From assembly GCA_963691705.1 (NCBI GenBank), contig OY829546.1:35062040-35126039 (forward strand): DNA of 64,000 nt, given 5' to 3'. This DNA is from Viola odorata (taxonomy: Eukaryota > Streptophyta > Magnoliopsida > Malpighiales > Violaceae). Of the stretch, positions 1-10,192 are shown piece by piece (the stretch's first letter is position 1; every line of letters begins with the position of its first letter). The notes under the pieces are model-generated. The model worked only from the letters and a program-made list of their open reading frames with translations, was not told the DNA's origin and did no database searches. The translations under genes and the position numbers were made by a program.

Positions 1-1580
1 TGTCCTTTGCGGCAGCAAGCGGGGACGAAGGAACAAAAAACATTGTCAGAGGAGAAGAAGGGCGGTCAGCAGTTCCCTCTAGGGTGGAAACAAAAGACTC
101 ACCACCACCGACTGCCTCATAACCCAACATCTCTGAATTAAAACCTACAGCACTAGTGGTAGAATGGATGGGAGAGTCAGCAAAAGTACGGATATCGGCA
201 GCAGGGCCAGCACCTTGAGGTTGTCTCGGAGGTGCGTCATTCCTTGTGACAGTTGTCAGGGGTGGGTTAACGCCAGATGACGATGGACTGCTATAAAGGT
301 CGTGGTGAATCTTCTTCCGCCGCTTGGCAAGCTCCCTCACAAAGGACATATCATCGTGAGAAGGAGAGTGTGGGGGAACGTGGCCAACTCCCTAAGAATG
401 GAAATGCAATGTGGATGCGGCAAGAGAAAGAAGAAATCAGGAGCGGTAGCAAACAGATATACCTGGTCAGAAGGAGAAGCCAAGGGAATTCCGGTAGGAA
501 TTTGACCAGCAGACACTTCTGGAGACGCGGTAGCCTGGGAAAGGGTAGGAGGTATGGCGACTGCCTTTTTACTTCTTTTCCTTCTCGTAACACGCACCCA
601 CTAAGACGACGTCTCAACAGCACTGGTGGTGGCAGCAACTCCTTGAGAAGGTGGCCCGACCAAAGTAACACCGATAGCCTCACCTTCAGCAGCAGCAGCG
701 GCGGCGGCGGCAACCTGGGCTCTTCGCGCTTGCTCCCTCCTTCTTTTTCTCCGAATGTATTCAGGCTCCCAACCGAGTGGACCCACTGCACAGTCATGAA
801 AAAACGTTAGCGTTAGCATTTTCCAGCAGCACGAGATAGTAAGGGCAAACGCTCACCCATTCTACAATCTGGAACTGCCACTCCATTTGCCACTTTAAGA
901 GTGTCAACACTGAAGTCCATCTGGAGTAGCATTTTTAACCAACCATCTTCCGAATCGGAGAGTGGCTTTCTGCTACCCCAGGCCTCATTTTTGATTTCCT
1001 CATTAAAGCCAGTTCTCCACAAAGGCTCGGGCAGGTTAACAACGAAAAATTCTTCTTTCCAATGAGGAACGAAAGACTCGATACCCATAACTTTCCAAGT
1101 AAAGGGCTTCAGCGAGTCATCATCATAGCGGGGTGATATCGATATTACCCCCTTGCGGGAATACAACTGGAAAATATCATAAAGTAGTGCTAATGAAGGG
1201 GACTCAATCCCTTTGAACCGGCACAGCGCCGCAAAAGTGCTAACAACGCAAATTGCGTTAGGACTCAGTTGGGCTGGATTCAAGTCAGAATCGACCAGCA
1301 ACAGTTTTACAAGTGGGTCAAGGGGAAGCCGAAACCCATGATCAAACAGTTTAGCATACAATATCCTACTATTATCGGGCAATGCACTATTAAGGCGAAG
1401 AGGGTCAGTGGCGACACTAGTAGAATAGCCCTGAGGAAACCGAACATTGAAACCAGATAGACAACGATGAACTAAGGGCAAGGTGTAAAGACAAGTGGGG
1501 GTGTCACTGATCTTCTGCTCCCCAGCAGATTTTTGGGAACTTTCTCCCTCGGCAGATTTTAAAGAAGAGGTCTTAGCCAT
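1..1580 (-). pseudogene. asg4, copy A (antisense gypsy-type-transposon-domain protein), partial, one nonsense codon
   Basis: The start at 1580 (MAKTSSLKSAEG) matches the start of copy C at 16337. Exon 1 (1580-857) carries the domain resembling Pfam 'putative gypsy type transposon', with the signature LFDHGFRLPLDPLVKLLL, then LNPAQLSPNAICVVS and a Trp-rich segment. A 71-bp intron (856-786, GTGAGC...GTGCAG) interrupts an ATG-G codon in phase 1. Exon 2 (785-463) has a basic IRRKRRRE segment and poly-Ala. A second 71-bp intron spans 462-392 (GTATAT...CTTAG). Exon 3 (391-1) stays open to the window edge with an RRKKIHHDL block matching RKKKARYDL in copy C. Exon 2 has an in-frame TAG at 603-601, so this copy is probably dead. 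Function is unknown; I infer expression only from the introns and promoter motifs. Confidence 0.75.
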
Positions 1581-1751
1581 AGCCAGTAAAAAAGGAAAAA
1601 GAAAATAAAAGAAGGAAGTAATGTGTGTACCTTCGTAAAAGAAATCCCAAGAATCTCAGAGCGAAGAAGAAGAAACGGCGTGAGTTATTTTCAGAAGGAA
1701 GCAATGAGCGGGGAAAGAGATAAAAAAGAAAAAGGCAAAGGGAGAAAAACA

Positions 1752-1913
1752 TTATATAACCCTAAAAGGGGTTGAAAGGGTGTGACCAGTCAGCAACTGA
1801 CATATGGCGAGATAGCGCAATGAAAGGGCGCGACACGCGCAAAGGACATAACTTCAAAAGAGGAACGCTTCAAGTTGCCCATCTCAAACGCTTCACCATA
1901 AGAAAGACACGTG
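1752..1913 (-). promoter_or_regulatory. Candidate asg4-A promoter (TATA-like box and G-box)
   Basis: The minus strand has TATATAA (1758-1752), about 175 bp upstream of the asg4-A ATG, and a palindromic CACGTG G-box (1908-1913). The same TATA-like position (about 178 bp) and a CACGTG at about 340 bp recur upstream of asg4 in Tat-C. Activity is inferred. Confidence 0.5.
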
Positions 1914-2220
1914 TCCTTTCTCATCATCATTTTTTGATCGCATCAGTGAGGGGATTCATAAGCATTTAATGCTCTAAAAAGTAGCATCAACTCTGACACG
2001 CAATCTCATGAAATAACGCGGCAGCACAAGTAACATCGGTAATACGACAAACCCAGCGTTTGAGGGAAAAACATCAATAACAGTGAAAGCATCAGCCTTA
2101 TAAAAAGAATAGCAAATGATAAATGTTCTCGGGAAAAGTGAGTGATAAATTAAAGAATAAATACAAACAGAGAGGACAACAATCAAAGAGAAAAGTCGTT
2201 GCATGCCACCGCAACCGTCA

Positions 2221-3654
2221 TCAGATTTTCTCTCCCCCGGAGGAAGACGCATCATTTCCATCTTTATTTACTTTGTCTATTATGGCAGAAACACAATCAG
2301 CAACATCGGTCGGATTGAAGGAACCGCTCCTAAAACGGGCAGCGAGCCCAGAAGTGAGGGCCTCCAGGACTTTCTTCTTCCAAAGCTCCATCTTTAGCGG
2401 AAGCCTAGAAAATTCCTCATCTCGAGCCAGCATCTCTTCACGAAGAAGAAGATTCTTCTCTCTTTCCAAAGCTAACTCCGCCTTCAGAACATCGGCTATC
2501 GCTTTCCCTTTGGACTTTTCTCTACTCAGTTCCCTCTGAGAATCATCGTAAAGACGCGTCAGCAACCCCGTCTATTCTAACGACCGATCAAGCTGCACCT
2601 TCTGAGCACGCATGGCACGGGCTGAATCTCGCATCTCGTCGTCAAAAGCCTCTACCGTATAGTAAAAATAGCGGAAGATATCAAGAGAATCATTCACAAC
2701 ATGCCTACAGCGAGCCTCCGGTGAAAGCTGAAGAAATTTCTCTTTCACTGAAGAGGAGCGCATCATTTCTCCTATCAGAGGCGCGGTAAACTCGTCCCTT
2801 GAGAAGGGATTTTCTACTCCTGCAGCACGGAGGCTGTTGAAGCCAAAGCCCGTCAGGTCCATACGATAGCGCGGAGTCCCTTTAGGCCCATCAGGAGAGA
2901 GATTGATCATCGGAGTCGGAGGAGAACCTTTATTACTCACCTCGGAAATAGAAGTAAAAAACAATCGAGGAAGAGCCGTGAGTGGTAGTTTGGAAGTTGG
3001 AGAAGTCATTGTCGCAACGTCAGGAATACATTGAGAGATGGGAGAGTCAAGAGCGTTGGGCGACGGAGGAGAATCTGTCACCAACGAGACTGTAGCAGCG
3101 GTAGGGGGACAGACCATCGGCGGGTCAGCACCTACCGCTGTTTGAGAAATTCTTGCTAAAGATGAAGCGGCAAGCGCTGCGGCAACCCTTGTGACAGCAT
3201 GATCAGAAGAAGTCCCGGTGGCTTGCCCATCTATGCTTACCCTCAATTTCTTTCGCTGAAGCGAGGAGGCATGACGAAGGTCTGGCTTGGCGTCCGCATC
3301 TTCACTTTGGCTGCTATCGTCACTATCAACTAGCTGGGTCACAGGCCGACTTATATTTATTCTCCCCTGACGAGGCGGCAGCAAATTATCGATAACGCGC
3401 CCTCGCCCCTTCCCAGCGACTGTCTTTGTTTTTCCCCTTTTGGGCAGAGCGCCTCGAGGATCGGAACGTGGGGAAGGAGGGGAGGCCGGCATAGTTCTGT
3501 GCGGCATCACATTCAGAGGGGCGTTAGTTCCCCCTAAGGGCTGCCCGACAGTATCCCCTGATAATGGGAAAGTAATACCATTCTCCTCCAATTCAGCGTT
3601 TAAAACTGCATCGCAAGTGAAAATACTGGGTGATCGTACGGTTTCTGGATCCAT
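2221..3654 (-). pseudogene. asg3, copy A: internally deleted antisense gene with one nonsense codon
   Basis: It starts MDPETVRSPSIFTCDAVL, as in other asg3 copies, and reads ELEENGITFPL. It then jumps to the exon-2 part (APLNVMP...), so the whole gypsy-type-transposon domain and its intron are missing relative to copy C. The remainder has an acidic DSDDSSQSEDADAKPD tract, a basic QRKKLR motif, a conserved globular stretch (RDEFTAPLIGEM), and a C-terminal coiled coil (REKSKGKAIADVLKAELALE) ending GGEKI. A TAG at 2574-2572 interrupts the frame just before the coiled coil; the same frame then continues to the stop at 2221. The deleted exon and the nonsense codon mark it as non-functional or altered. 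Confidence 0.7.
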
Positions 3655-3862
3655 GGTTCTCTAGAAAAATCGTCTGGTTTTAATCACAACCATAATAAAC
3701 TAACGAACATAAAATCTGAAGGGATGGAGTGATACCTCGAAGGGAGAGATCCGTGGGCGGAATCGGCGAAGGACGAAGGGCAGAACAGAACCTTGCAGAA
3801 AGTATAAGAAGGAGAAAATTTGAAATAAGAGCAAAAAGCATTAGAAAGAGAAGATAATCTCT

Positions 3863-3940
3863 TTTAAAGACCCAAAGTGTCACAGCATTAATTAAACCAC
3901 CAGTCGCGCAAAGACGCGTGTAAAAGAAAGGAGCCACGTG
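3863..3940 (-). promoter_or_regulatory. Candidate asg3-A promoter (TTTAAA box and G-box)
   Basis: TTTAAA at 3863-3868 lies about 210 bp upstream of the asg3-A start, and CACGTG is at 3935-3940. The block 'GACGCGTGTAAAAGAA...CCACGTGGAA' is nearly identical upstream of asg3 in Tat-C (22638-22667), which argues for conserved regulatory DNA. Confidence 0.45.
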
Positions 3941-4161
3941 GAATGATGCTCAGAAGTTAGAAGCAAGCAGTTACTCGCCACGACCTACCAAGTGGCAGTT
4001 AATGATTGGCCAAGTTAAAACAGTTACAGAGAACTTGACGCAACAAAGCTAACATTTTTATGTCAGCTATCGACAAATTCGCACAATGGCAAGGCAAAGA
4101 AAAACATCAGTTTATTGATTAAAAGCCCCACGGCATCTATAGCAAACCTAACGCTAGGCCA

Positions 4162-4647
4162 CTAATCGTCGTCGGGATAGTACATGTCATAGTAGAAAAC
4201 ACCGTCATCATCCGAGAGCGGCAGACCTCCATTGTAAGGAGGAAAAGGCTCGTCAATCTTACAGGGCCTTTGGTAAAGCTTGGGCATTGGGCTTGTCGCA
4301 GGAGCAGCCTCCTCTAGCGAAGCGGCGCAGGAGCTTTTTCCCATAGTGAATACGACTGGTCCTGAGTCGGCATTCTGAGCAGAGACTCTCTCCTCTAAGG
4401 GAGGACAAGGGGCAGATGGTTACGCTTCATCACCTTTCTGTAGCGCGAAGTAGTGAGGCTCATAACCGGCAAAAAATGATTCAAAGGTCTTCTTCATTTT
4501 CTTTGGGTTCTTGCGACCCCGGCGTTTGGTAAAATGTTTGGTAGGCCTCCATGGAGGTGAGGAAGGAGGATTGTCTGAATCTGGCGAAGTTGGAGGAGTC
4601 GACGGAGAGTCGCGCGCCGCAGTATCAAGAAAGTAGGAATCTGCCAT
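4162..4647 (-). pseudogene. asg2, copy A: Pro-rich, basic, acidic-tailed antisense protein; one nonsense codon
   Basis: The start MADSYFLDTAARDS is chosen by alignment with copy C (MADFYFLSSMDRDS); an upstream in-frame Met is not conserved. Visible features in order are PSTPPTSPDSD, a PPWRP motif, a basic block (RRGRKNPKK) that could be a nuclear localisation signal, and after the break an acidic C-terminus LSDDDGVFYYDMYYPDDD. A TAA at 4422-4420 splits the otherwise continuous frame. No known domain is recognised. The conserved tail and Pro/Trp motif across three copies argue that it was a real protein. Confidence 0.65.
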
Positions 4648-4716
4648 TAAATCACAAAAACCCAAGAAATGAAATAAGTAGAAGAAGGTGAGCATGGAAA
4701 AGGAGAGAAAAACCCC

Positions 4717-4725
4717 TTTAAATAG
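4717..4725 (-). promoter_or_regulatory. Candidate TATA-like box of asg2-A
   Basis: The minus strand reads CTATTTAAA about 70-78 bp upstream of the asg2-A start. Copy C has CTATATAA at the same relative place (23400-23393). Confidence 0.4.
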
Positions 4726-5129
4726 CAAAGGAAAAAGATATCCCGATCTCTTTGCATGTCCCTTGAATGCAATAAGTGCACTTGGAGAAGAACAATCATG
4801 ATTACAGAATCTGATAAGGCGCACGCAACTATTCGAGAACAGCGTCAATCAAAAGGCACCAAAAAACTGCCCAGTTATGGGAGCGCGGCATAAGAGAGGA
4901 TCGAGTAAAACATTTATTGCCAAAAGCACTAAAACACCTCATGGCAAGAAAAGACTCATTTTTGGTTGGGCTTATAACAACCATACCTGACTACAACAAC
5001 AAACGGTAAGAGATCAAAGGTAGAAGACAGAATAACAGTTAAAGCAACATTTTATTTACGGCTTGAACATCCTAAGCACCCAAAGCGTCTACATAGAAAG
5101 CAGTAAAATAAGAGAACAGCAACTAAGAG

Positions 5130-5510
5130 TCAAGCATGAAACCCAACATCATCCTCAAGAGCAGTAGGGATCTCCCCCAGAGCATCCGCCACTAGAGACA
5201 GTTCGGCGGAGGAAACCCTCATGCCCTTCAAGCAGCACGCCAACAGGTCTTTCCTATGCTGCAGCATGATAATGGTCACCTCGATGCGGGAGATCGCAAC
5301 AGCCAGTTTTGACACATTCCGTATAGGATTAAAATCCTCCACAGAAGCAGCCCCTTGTCTGGACAGCAAAGGGGTCATCATCCCCTGAAGCTCCAGGATA
5401 TCTTCAGAGGTTTTGGTCAGCATGGTCTCCAGGAAGCCGATGTCAGACTCAACAAGGTTCTTCAGGCTGTGCGCCTTCGAGATCAAAAAGTTCTTCGTAA
5501 GATCATCCAT
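5130..5510 (-). CDS. asg1, copy A: conserved 126-aa antisense orphan next to the 3' LTR
   Basis: Intact ORF starting MDDLTKNFLISKAHSLKNL. Four copies exist in this window (here, 23814-24197, the truncated 24964-25064, and plus strand 30325-30708), all beginning M-D-[DES]-L-T-[KR]-N-F-L-I-S-K. A second conserved block is HRKDLLACCLKGMR. It looks like a small, soluble, helical protein without signal peptide or membrane segment, and I recognise no known domain. It is the first gene of the antisense module, with its ATG 207 bp from the LTR edge; in the other copies this distance is 196-210 bp. That constant spacing and the sequence conservation suggest selection on the protein. Confidence 0.7.
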   Translation of the reverse strand: MDDLTKNFLISKAHSLKNLVESDIGFLETMLTKTSEDILELQGMMTPLLSRQGAASVEDFNPIRNVSKLAVAISRIEVTIIMLQHRKDLLACCLKGMRVSSAELSLVADALGEIPTALEDDVGFHA

Positions 5511-5571
5511 AGTCGAAAGCTAGAGGAAGTGCAAAAGCAGTCATGAAAAAAAGTAGCACGACAAAAGACAA

Positions 5572-5578
5572 TTTATAG
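5572..5578 (-). promoter_or_regulatory. Candidate TATA box of asg1-A
   Basis: The minus strand reads CTATAAA about 62 bp upstream of the asg1-A ATG. TATAAA-type boxes sit 60-70 bp upstream of asg1 in all four copies (24266-24260, 25132-25125, and plus 30257-30262). Confidence 0.55.
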
Positions 5579-5717
5579 GCAAAGAAGAATGGCGATTGGA
5601 AGAAATACATTTTTTAGACAAGTCATCCTTAACGCATGAAAAACAACAGACTCGGCAAGACCGAAGAAGAAGCGATAGCCCTTGGTAAATACTTGAGCTC
5701 ATTTTCGGTTGGGCTTA

Positions 5718-6296
5718 TGATAACAATATCCCTAACAACAAAGGGCATTTTCGTCCTATATACCATGGAAGGAAGAAAAAACTGCTCTTACCACCCCGGT
5801 AGCGTCGAGGTCATCGCCTCCCTATGTGTAACTGGCGCTGGGATGGTCGACACCAGCGAGAGGGTCCCACACGTCACTTCATCATGACACAGGGCGTTAC
5901 CCCATCCCAGGCCTGACCAGGCATCCCGTGAGAAGCATAGGTGTTGCCTTACCTAGGTAACGCCTACCTCCATACATATCGATGACGCGACGATAGCACA
6001 CTCCATCAACGGGGAACTCTAACCCCCTCTGACGGGCGCGTTAGCCTCTTGTGACCATCATCACTCAGAAATGCTCCATTTCGCCTATAAATACCTCCGC
6101 CTCCAAGGAGGGAGGTAAGCCTAAGGTTGCTAGCCAAAGCGCTTCTATTTCATACAATCATTATTGACTTAAGCATCAGAGTGTTTACGCCGGAGACCCC
6201 CTCCGGCGCCGTGCAGGTACATCGGACATCAGGGACAGTCGACCTCAAGGCTCATAATCCTTCACTATCCTCCAGCAAGCAGATCGAATCTTATCA
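5718..6296 (+). repeat. 3' LTR of Tat-A (579 bp)
   Basis: It begins TGATAACAAT and ends CTTATCA, with inverted termini TGATAA/TTATCA shared with the LTRs at 24394-24963, 29546-30114 and 35816-36397. An LTR TATA box (TATAAATA, 6086-6093) is followed by the family core CTTAAGCATC-GGAGTGTTTACGCCGGAG and CCCTCCGGCG...TGCAGGTAC. The sequence just inside it, CTCATTTTCGGTTGGGCTTA, is conserved at all 3' LTR borders of this family. Confidence 0.85.
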
Positions 6297-6830
6297 CTTG
6301 TGACGGCCGGTCCTAATCAGACGACTCACTAAGTGAGGGCACGCCCTGGCATACCTAAAAAACTAGTGTTGGGAGTGAAAAGTCCTATCCTCGTGGCAAC
6401 CACACTAACGTGGGTGGACCATTGAGACGAGGCACATCCCGACACCCTCGGGAGTGAAAAGTCCTATCCTTGTGGCAAACCGGGCTAAGATACACGACCC
6501 ACTAAGATGAGGCACGTCCTGACATCTCTGGGAATGAAAAGTCCTATCCTCAGAGTAGACAGTAATAACCGGTCTAGTGTAGACGACTTACCGGGAGGAG
6601 GCACGCCCCAGAGAGATAGTAACTCCCTCTTGGAAGTGAAAATCCTATCCTTGTGATAACCGGGCTAATACAGACGACTCACTAAGTGAGGGCACGACTC
6701 TAGGATGCGAGGTCAACGCCTGAAAGTGAAAAACCTAGCCTTGTGATGGCCTGTCCTGATCCGACGGCTCACTAAGATGAGGCACTTTCCAGGTCGATCG
6801 TGGAAATAAGGAAACGTGAAATCCCTGGTG
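6297..6830 (+). repeat. Degenerate tandem repeat of a Tat 3' region (Tat-B)
   Basis: About six imperfect units, roughly 75-100 bp each, contain 'GTGAAAAGTCCTATCCT...' followed by 'GACGAGGCACG'-type words (around 6375, 6451, 6533, 6635 and 6723). The same repeat family lies directly after the Tat-C integrase (12645-13130), so this marks the post-integrase region of another Tat element. Tat-A inserted into its first visible unit. Confidence 0.75.
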
Positions 6831-7398
6831 AAGATAGCTGGTGGAGAAAGCGATACGAGCCACACCAACCACAGCACCCGAGTCGGAGGCGTAAAGACTC
6901 TTACGGATAATTATTGTCTGTTAATACATGTCATTTTACTAATGACTTCTAATTGAGAATGTGCAGCGATATTGTTCAGACAACGAGGAGATTGATTCTT
7001 TCATTATCGTGGCTTAGGAAACGTGATTTAAGCGACATGGATATTATGTGTATCTCTGGCAATATTCCCATGGAAAGGGGAACGTCAGAATCTATCGACA
7101 AGTCATTCTGATCCATCAGTTGAGGGTATCTACGACAATACGATTATACGTTATATATTGTGGGAAGATGGAAAAAATAGGTATCGCGCTTCTCTTCTAT
7201 AAGTCTGTTATCTTGAAGGTTATGTACTGAGTGATTATTGAAATGCACATGCAAGGGTCATGTCGTGATATCTCCCGACGCACCCATCATCACAACTCAA
7301 TAAGGAAAGGAAATTAGCAGCAAACGAAATTATGAAGCCGAATATATTGTTGTTCATAAATACCCCAGAAGGGTTACAAAAGTCCAAAACTTTAAGGT
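6831..7398. other. Unassigned spacer of Tat-B
   Basis: Between the tandem repeats and the asg4 remnant I see no conserved coding frame. In Tat-C the same interval also carries no gene (13666-14055). Confidence 0.4.
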
Positions 7399-8139
7399 TC
7401 AAAGACAAGGACAAAAATGGACGACTCTTGAGCAACAAACAGAGCGATAACGCTTGGCGTAGACGTACACCTTCTCTTGCGCCTCTCTTTGTTCCTTCCG
7501 GGCCATCGCCAAGGTCAGTACCAAATTCTGGCGTTCCTTCAATAACCTCTCTTTCTCCTTAGAAAGTCCGTCTAAGGAGTCGGAAAGGGTAGCGACCTTA
7601 TGCGACATGTGCTCCTCCTAATAATGAAACTCGGAGAAACAAGTAAAGACCTTGGAGCGCAACGAACTTACCTGTGCATCCGCGGGTTGAGAAAGGAAGG
7701 CCTCCCGCTCTTCGGGGGACGTTAACGCATAGGCGGCCAAAAGGGAAGAAACTTCGACGGAACTGTTGCCCCCGACAGCCACAAACCCGAAACTACGTTG
7801 TTTGTCCAAGTCAACCTGATGAGTGACAGGACCAAATTCGCCCATCGAACTCAGGTCGCCTATGAGGTGAGGTGCGACAACTCCTCTCCCGAAGTGCCGA
7901 AGCATCGGACCGCTAGAAGGAATAAAAACCACGGTAGAAGGAGCGGGAGGTTGGTGAGAAGAAGTCCCCACATGAAGTCCGAAGGAACCGTGAGGCGAGA
8001 AACCAGACAAATCTTTGCTGAAGCCCAAACCACTGGAAAAGGGAGGAACCGAGGTGCCAAAAGAATGCAATGAGGATTCAAAAGCCCCTGAACCACTAAG
8101 GGCCCCGAGAAAATCAGAAGATTGATCCCCAGAAGGCAT
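7399..8139 (-). pseudogene. asg4 C-terminal remnant of Tat-B
   Basis: The minus strand encodes a Ser/Gly/Pro-rich stretch followed by a segment like exon 3 of asg4-C (LTSPEEREAFL against LSLPRERDAFV, then SLRSKVF against FLRSQAF). After an in-frame TAG at 7620-7618 comes a short coiled coil (KEKERLLKERQNLVLTLA). The N-terminal exons are absent; the sequence is cut by the pararetrovirus fragment just upstream. This is a divergent subfamily of asg4 and is not functional. Confidence 0.6.
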
Positions 8140-8244
8140 CGTAGGGTTGAATCCTCATTGTAATATGGATTGCCTCACAAAAAAATTACTCTACAATTAA
8201 AAACGAAATTTTATCTATAGTATTATGCATATTCAATTTTCAAG

Positions 8245-8460
8245 ATGATCTATTCAATAAATTTTTTTTTATTAAGAATTGATTATAAAAGTGCAAAATA
8301 TATTTTAGAAAAAGATGCTCAAAATATTATTTCTAAACAAATTTTTGCTCGATGGCAAGCCTTATTATCAAACTTTGACTTTGAAATTGAATATATAAAA
8401 GGAGAAAATAATTCTTTACCTGATTTTCTATCTCGTGAATTTTTACAGGGAAAAATTTAA
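8245..8460 (+). pseudogene. Pararetroviral RNase H C-terminal fragment
   Basis: About 71 codons match the end of Caulimoviridae RT-RNase H polyproteins, recognisable by the ARWQALLSNFDFEIEYIKG and LPDFLSREFLQG motifs. The polymerase core and upstream domains are absent. It ends at TAA, overlapping the start of the next small ORF. Only a fragment is present, so no enzyme activity is expected. Confidence 0.75.
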
Positions 8461-8765
8461 TGGCAACACAAAAAGGAAAAGAAGTGATGGCAACACCAAA
8501 AGAAGGCAACAAAAAAACAAAGGCATCCTATGCCATGAATATATCTATTACTCAAAACAAATTTGAACCACTCAAATCCAGTTCATCCAAAACTGTCCAT
8601 TCACAACTCGTAACTCCAAACACTTTCCTATTACCACAACCCCAAGAAAGATTTGCTCCAAACTACCTCCAAGCACTACAGGTCCAACTGCAAAAATTGC
8701 CAACTACAATTACTACTAGACCTGCTTTTACACTTCTTGGAACCCTTCTTACCAAACCTTCATAA
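8460..8765 (+). CDS. Small ORF downstream of the pararetroviral RNase H (101 aa), unknown
   Basis: The ORF starts with an ATG overlapping the RNase H stop codon (TTTAATGG), an arrangement consistent with reinitiation or leaky scanning in pararetroviruses. It is Lys/Thr/Ser/Pro-rich with no recognised domain. Related coding signal continues, broken, to about 9700, so it is probably the N-terminal piece of a decayed ORF. Confidence 0.4.
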   Translation: MATQKGKEVMATPKEGNKKTKASYAMNISITQNKFEPLKSSSSKTVHSQLVTPNTFLLPQPQERFAPNYLQALQVQLQKLPTTITTRPAFTLLGTLLTKPS

Positions 8766-9079
8766 AAAAAATCATCAGAAGGCCCAATAACTAAACCATT
8801 TGTCAAAAGTGTTAGCTATATTGAGCCAGAACATGGAAACAAACTTAAAACCATTATATCCAACATATTTCCAAAAGACTTTCTATTCATCCCAAACTCC
8901 CTAGAAAAAAACAGAACATTCTATGAGTTCATTCTTGTAGATACAGATTCGGTCGAAATAGTTCATGTTGACGATCTAAGATATCCTGGAAAATACTCTT
9001 ATTCCAAATGCAAAATCCTAAAAGTATTAACCTTGTCTGATTGGGACATGAACCCCTATACTAAAAAAACCTTTTCTTA

Positions 9080-9697
9080 TCCCTTTTAGCCAACCGGATT
9101 TAACTATCATGACTATCAAAAAGCATGGCAATAAGCCTTCCTATATTCAAACTATCACCACTCCTGGTTCTTCCATTTTCATAATGATATACCAAGAAAA
9201 TTACCTCATTGGTTTTACCAATGTTGGAAATACTTCGGAGCATCAGAACTTGCCTATCCTCCAACAGTCAAAGAAGGATTCGAAACTTTTCAAAAAATTA
9301 TCACTCTCAAATCATACCAAAATTAATGTCATTCACTCTCATGTTCAAAATACCCTGGATAATCTACTGGGATTTTGACATTGTTGACCGTACCGCTGCA
9401 GAACCACCCATACTGACAAAAAGATGGAAAGTAAAATGGTGGAAAAGTTTTCCACTTGAACATGCATGTAAAAACACGGTACTACACAAACTAGCAGAAA
9501 CTACAATTACCATTCCCACTACTATACCACCATCTATATTCCTTTCATCAAAACATCAGTTACAAGCAAACCTAGCGACTGCTTCGTCAAAAGATGAATA
9601 CAAGAAAAAACTAAAAGAAACACTTTCTCAATTAGATGCAGATGAAGTAGCATCATCAGCAACTCCACAAAATTCTGATCCAGATATGATAGCATAA
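9080..9697 (+). pseudogene. Frameshifted pararetrovirus-associated ORF remnant
   Basis: Coding signal rich in Trp, Tyr and Phe switches between frames, with nonsense codons near 9133 and at least one frameshift around 9320-9380. It ends with a charged segment (DEYKKKLKETLSQLDADEV) before a stop at 9697. It resembles an extra ORF often found beside pararetrovirus-like polyproteins in plant genomes; I cannot name its function. It is described here only as broken. Confidence 0.45.
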
Positions 9698-10117
9698 TTA
9701 TATCCAGATCTGAAATAAAAGAAAAAACAAATGTCTCTCCAGAGATAAAAAAAAAATTTTAAATGTAATAAAAAACCCTACAATCGACAGCAAACACGCA
9801 TCTCAGCACAAAGACATATCATCCAAAGAAGACAGAGATTCAAAAAATCATTCAGATGGCATGACACATGGAAGACCCTAAGCTTATCAGACAAAATAAA
9901 AACACACCTCATCAAAATCAAGCTTTATTACCAATGACGAAAACAAGACACGTGGATAAACCTGCATCAATCAGCCAAATCTTGCATACACCTCAGCAAT
10001 CAAGAATACAGAAGAAGCACAGCTGCAACGCAACATCAGAAAGGGATGAACTTCGAAAAATGTAAAATCTGTAAAATTCTATTTTTAGATTTTGTAAAAT
10101 TAGCACTAAACTCTCCT
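9698..10117. promoter_or_regulatory. Intergenic region upstream of the pararetroviral TATA box
   Basis: AT-rich, non-coding. It contains TGACG (about 9933) and CACGTG (about 9948-9953) in the 200 bp before the TATA box, reminiscent of enhancer motifs of pararetroviral promoters. The short frame at 9868-10065 has no recognisable content. Confidence 0.35.
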
Positions 10118-10192
10118 TATAAATAGAAGAGTTTTCCTTTAGTTAGAAAGCAAGCGAATATCACTTGTACTAAAATCTCTCAACGCAATAAA
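10118..10192 (+). promoter_or_regulatory. Pararetroviral core promoter and polyadenylation signal
   Basis: TATAAATA at 10118-10125 is followed 62 bp later by AATAAA at 10187-10192. This compact TATA/poly(A) pair is the arrangement expected where a pararetroviral genomic RNA starts and ends (terminal redundancy). Confidence 0.6.

Larger units (their letters stand above)
1..6296 (+). mobile_element. Tat-A: 3' part of a Tat-lineage Ty3/gypsy retrotransposon with an antisense gene module
   Basis: The LTR at 5718-6296 closes a plus-oriented element whose 5' part (5' LTR, gag, pol) lies left of the window. Inside are four minus-strand genes in the same order as in Tat-C (14056-24197). The assignment to the Tat lineage is by analogy with Tat-C, which has a Tat-type integrase upstream of the same module. 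The element ends inside a tandem-repeat unit of another Tat element: the flank resumes with CTTGTG, the word that follows CCTATC in that repeat. It is therefore nested, and CTTGT is the expected TSD. Confidence 0.75.
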
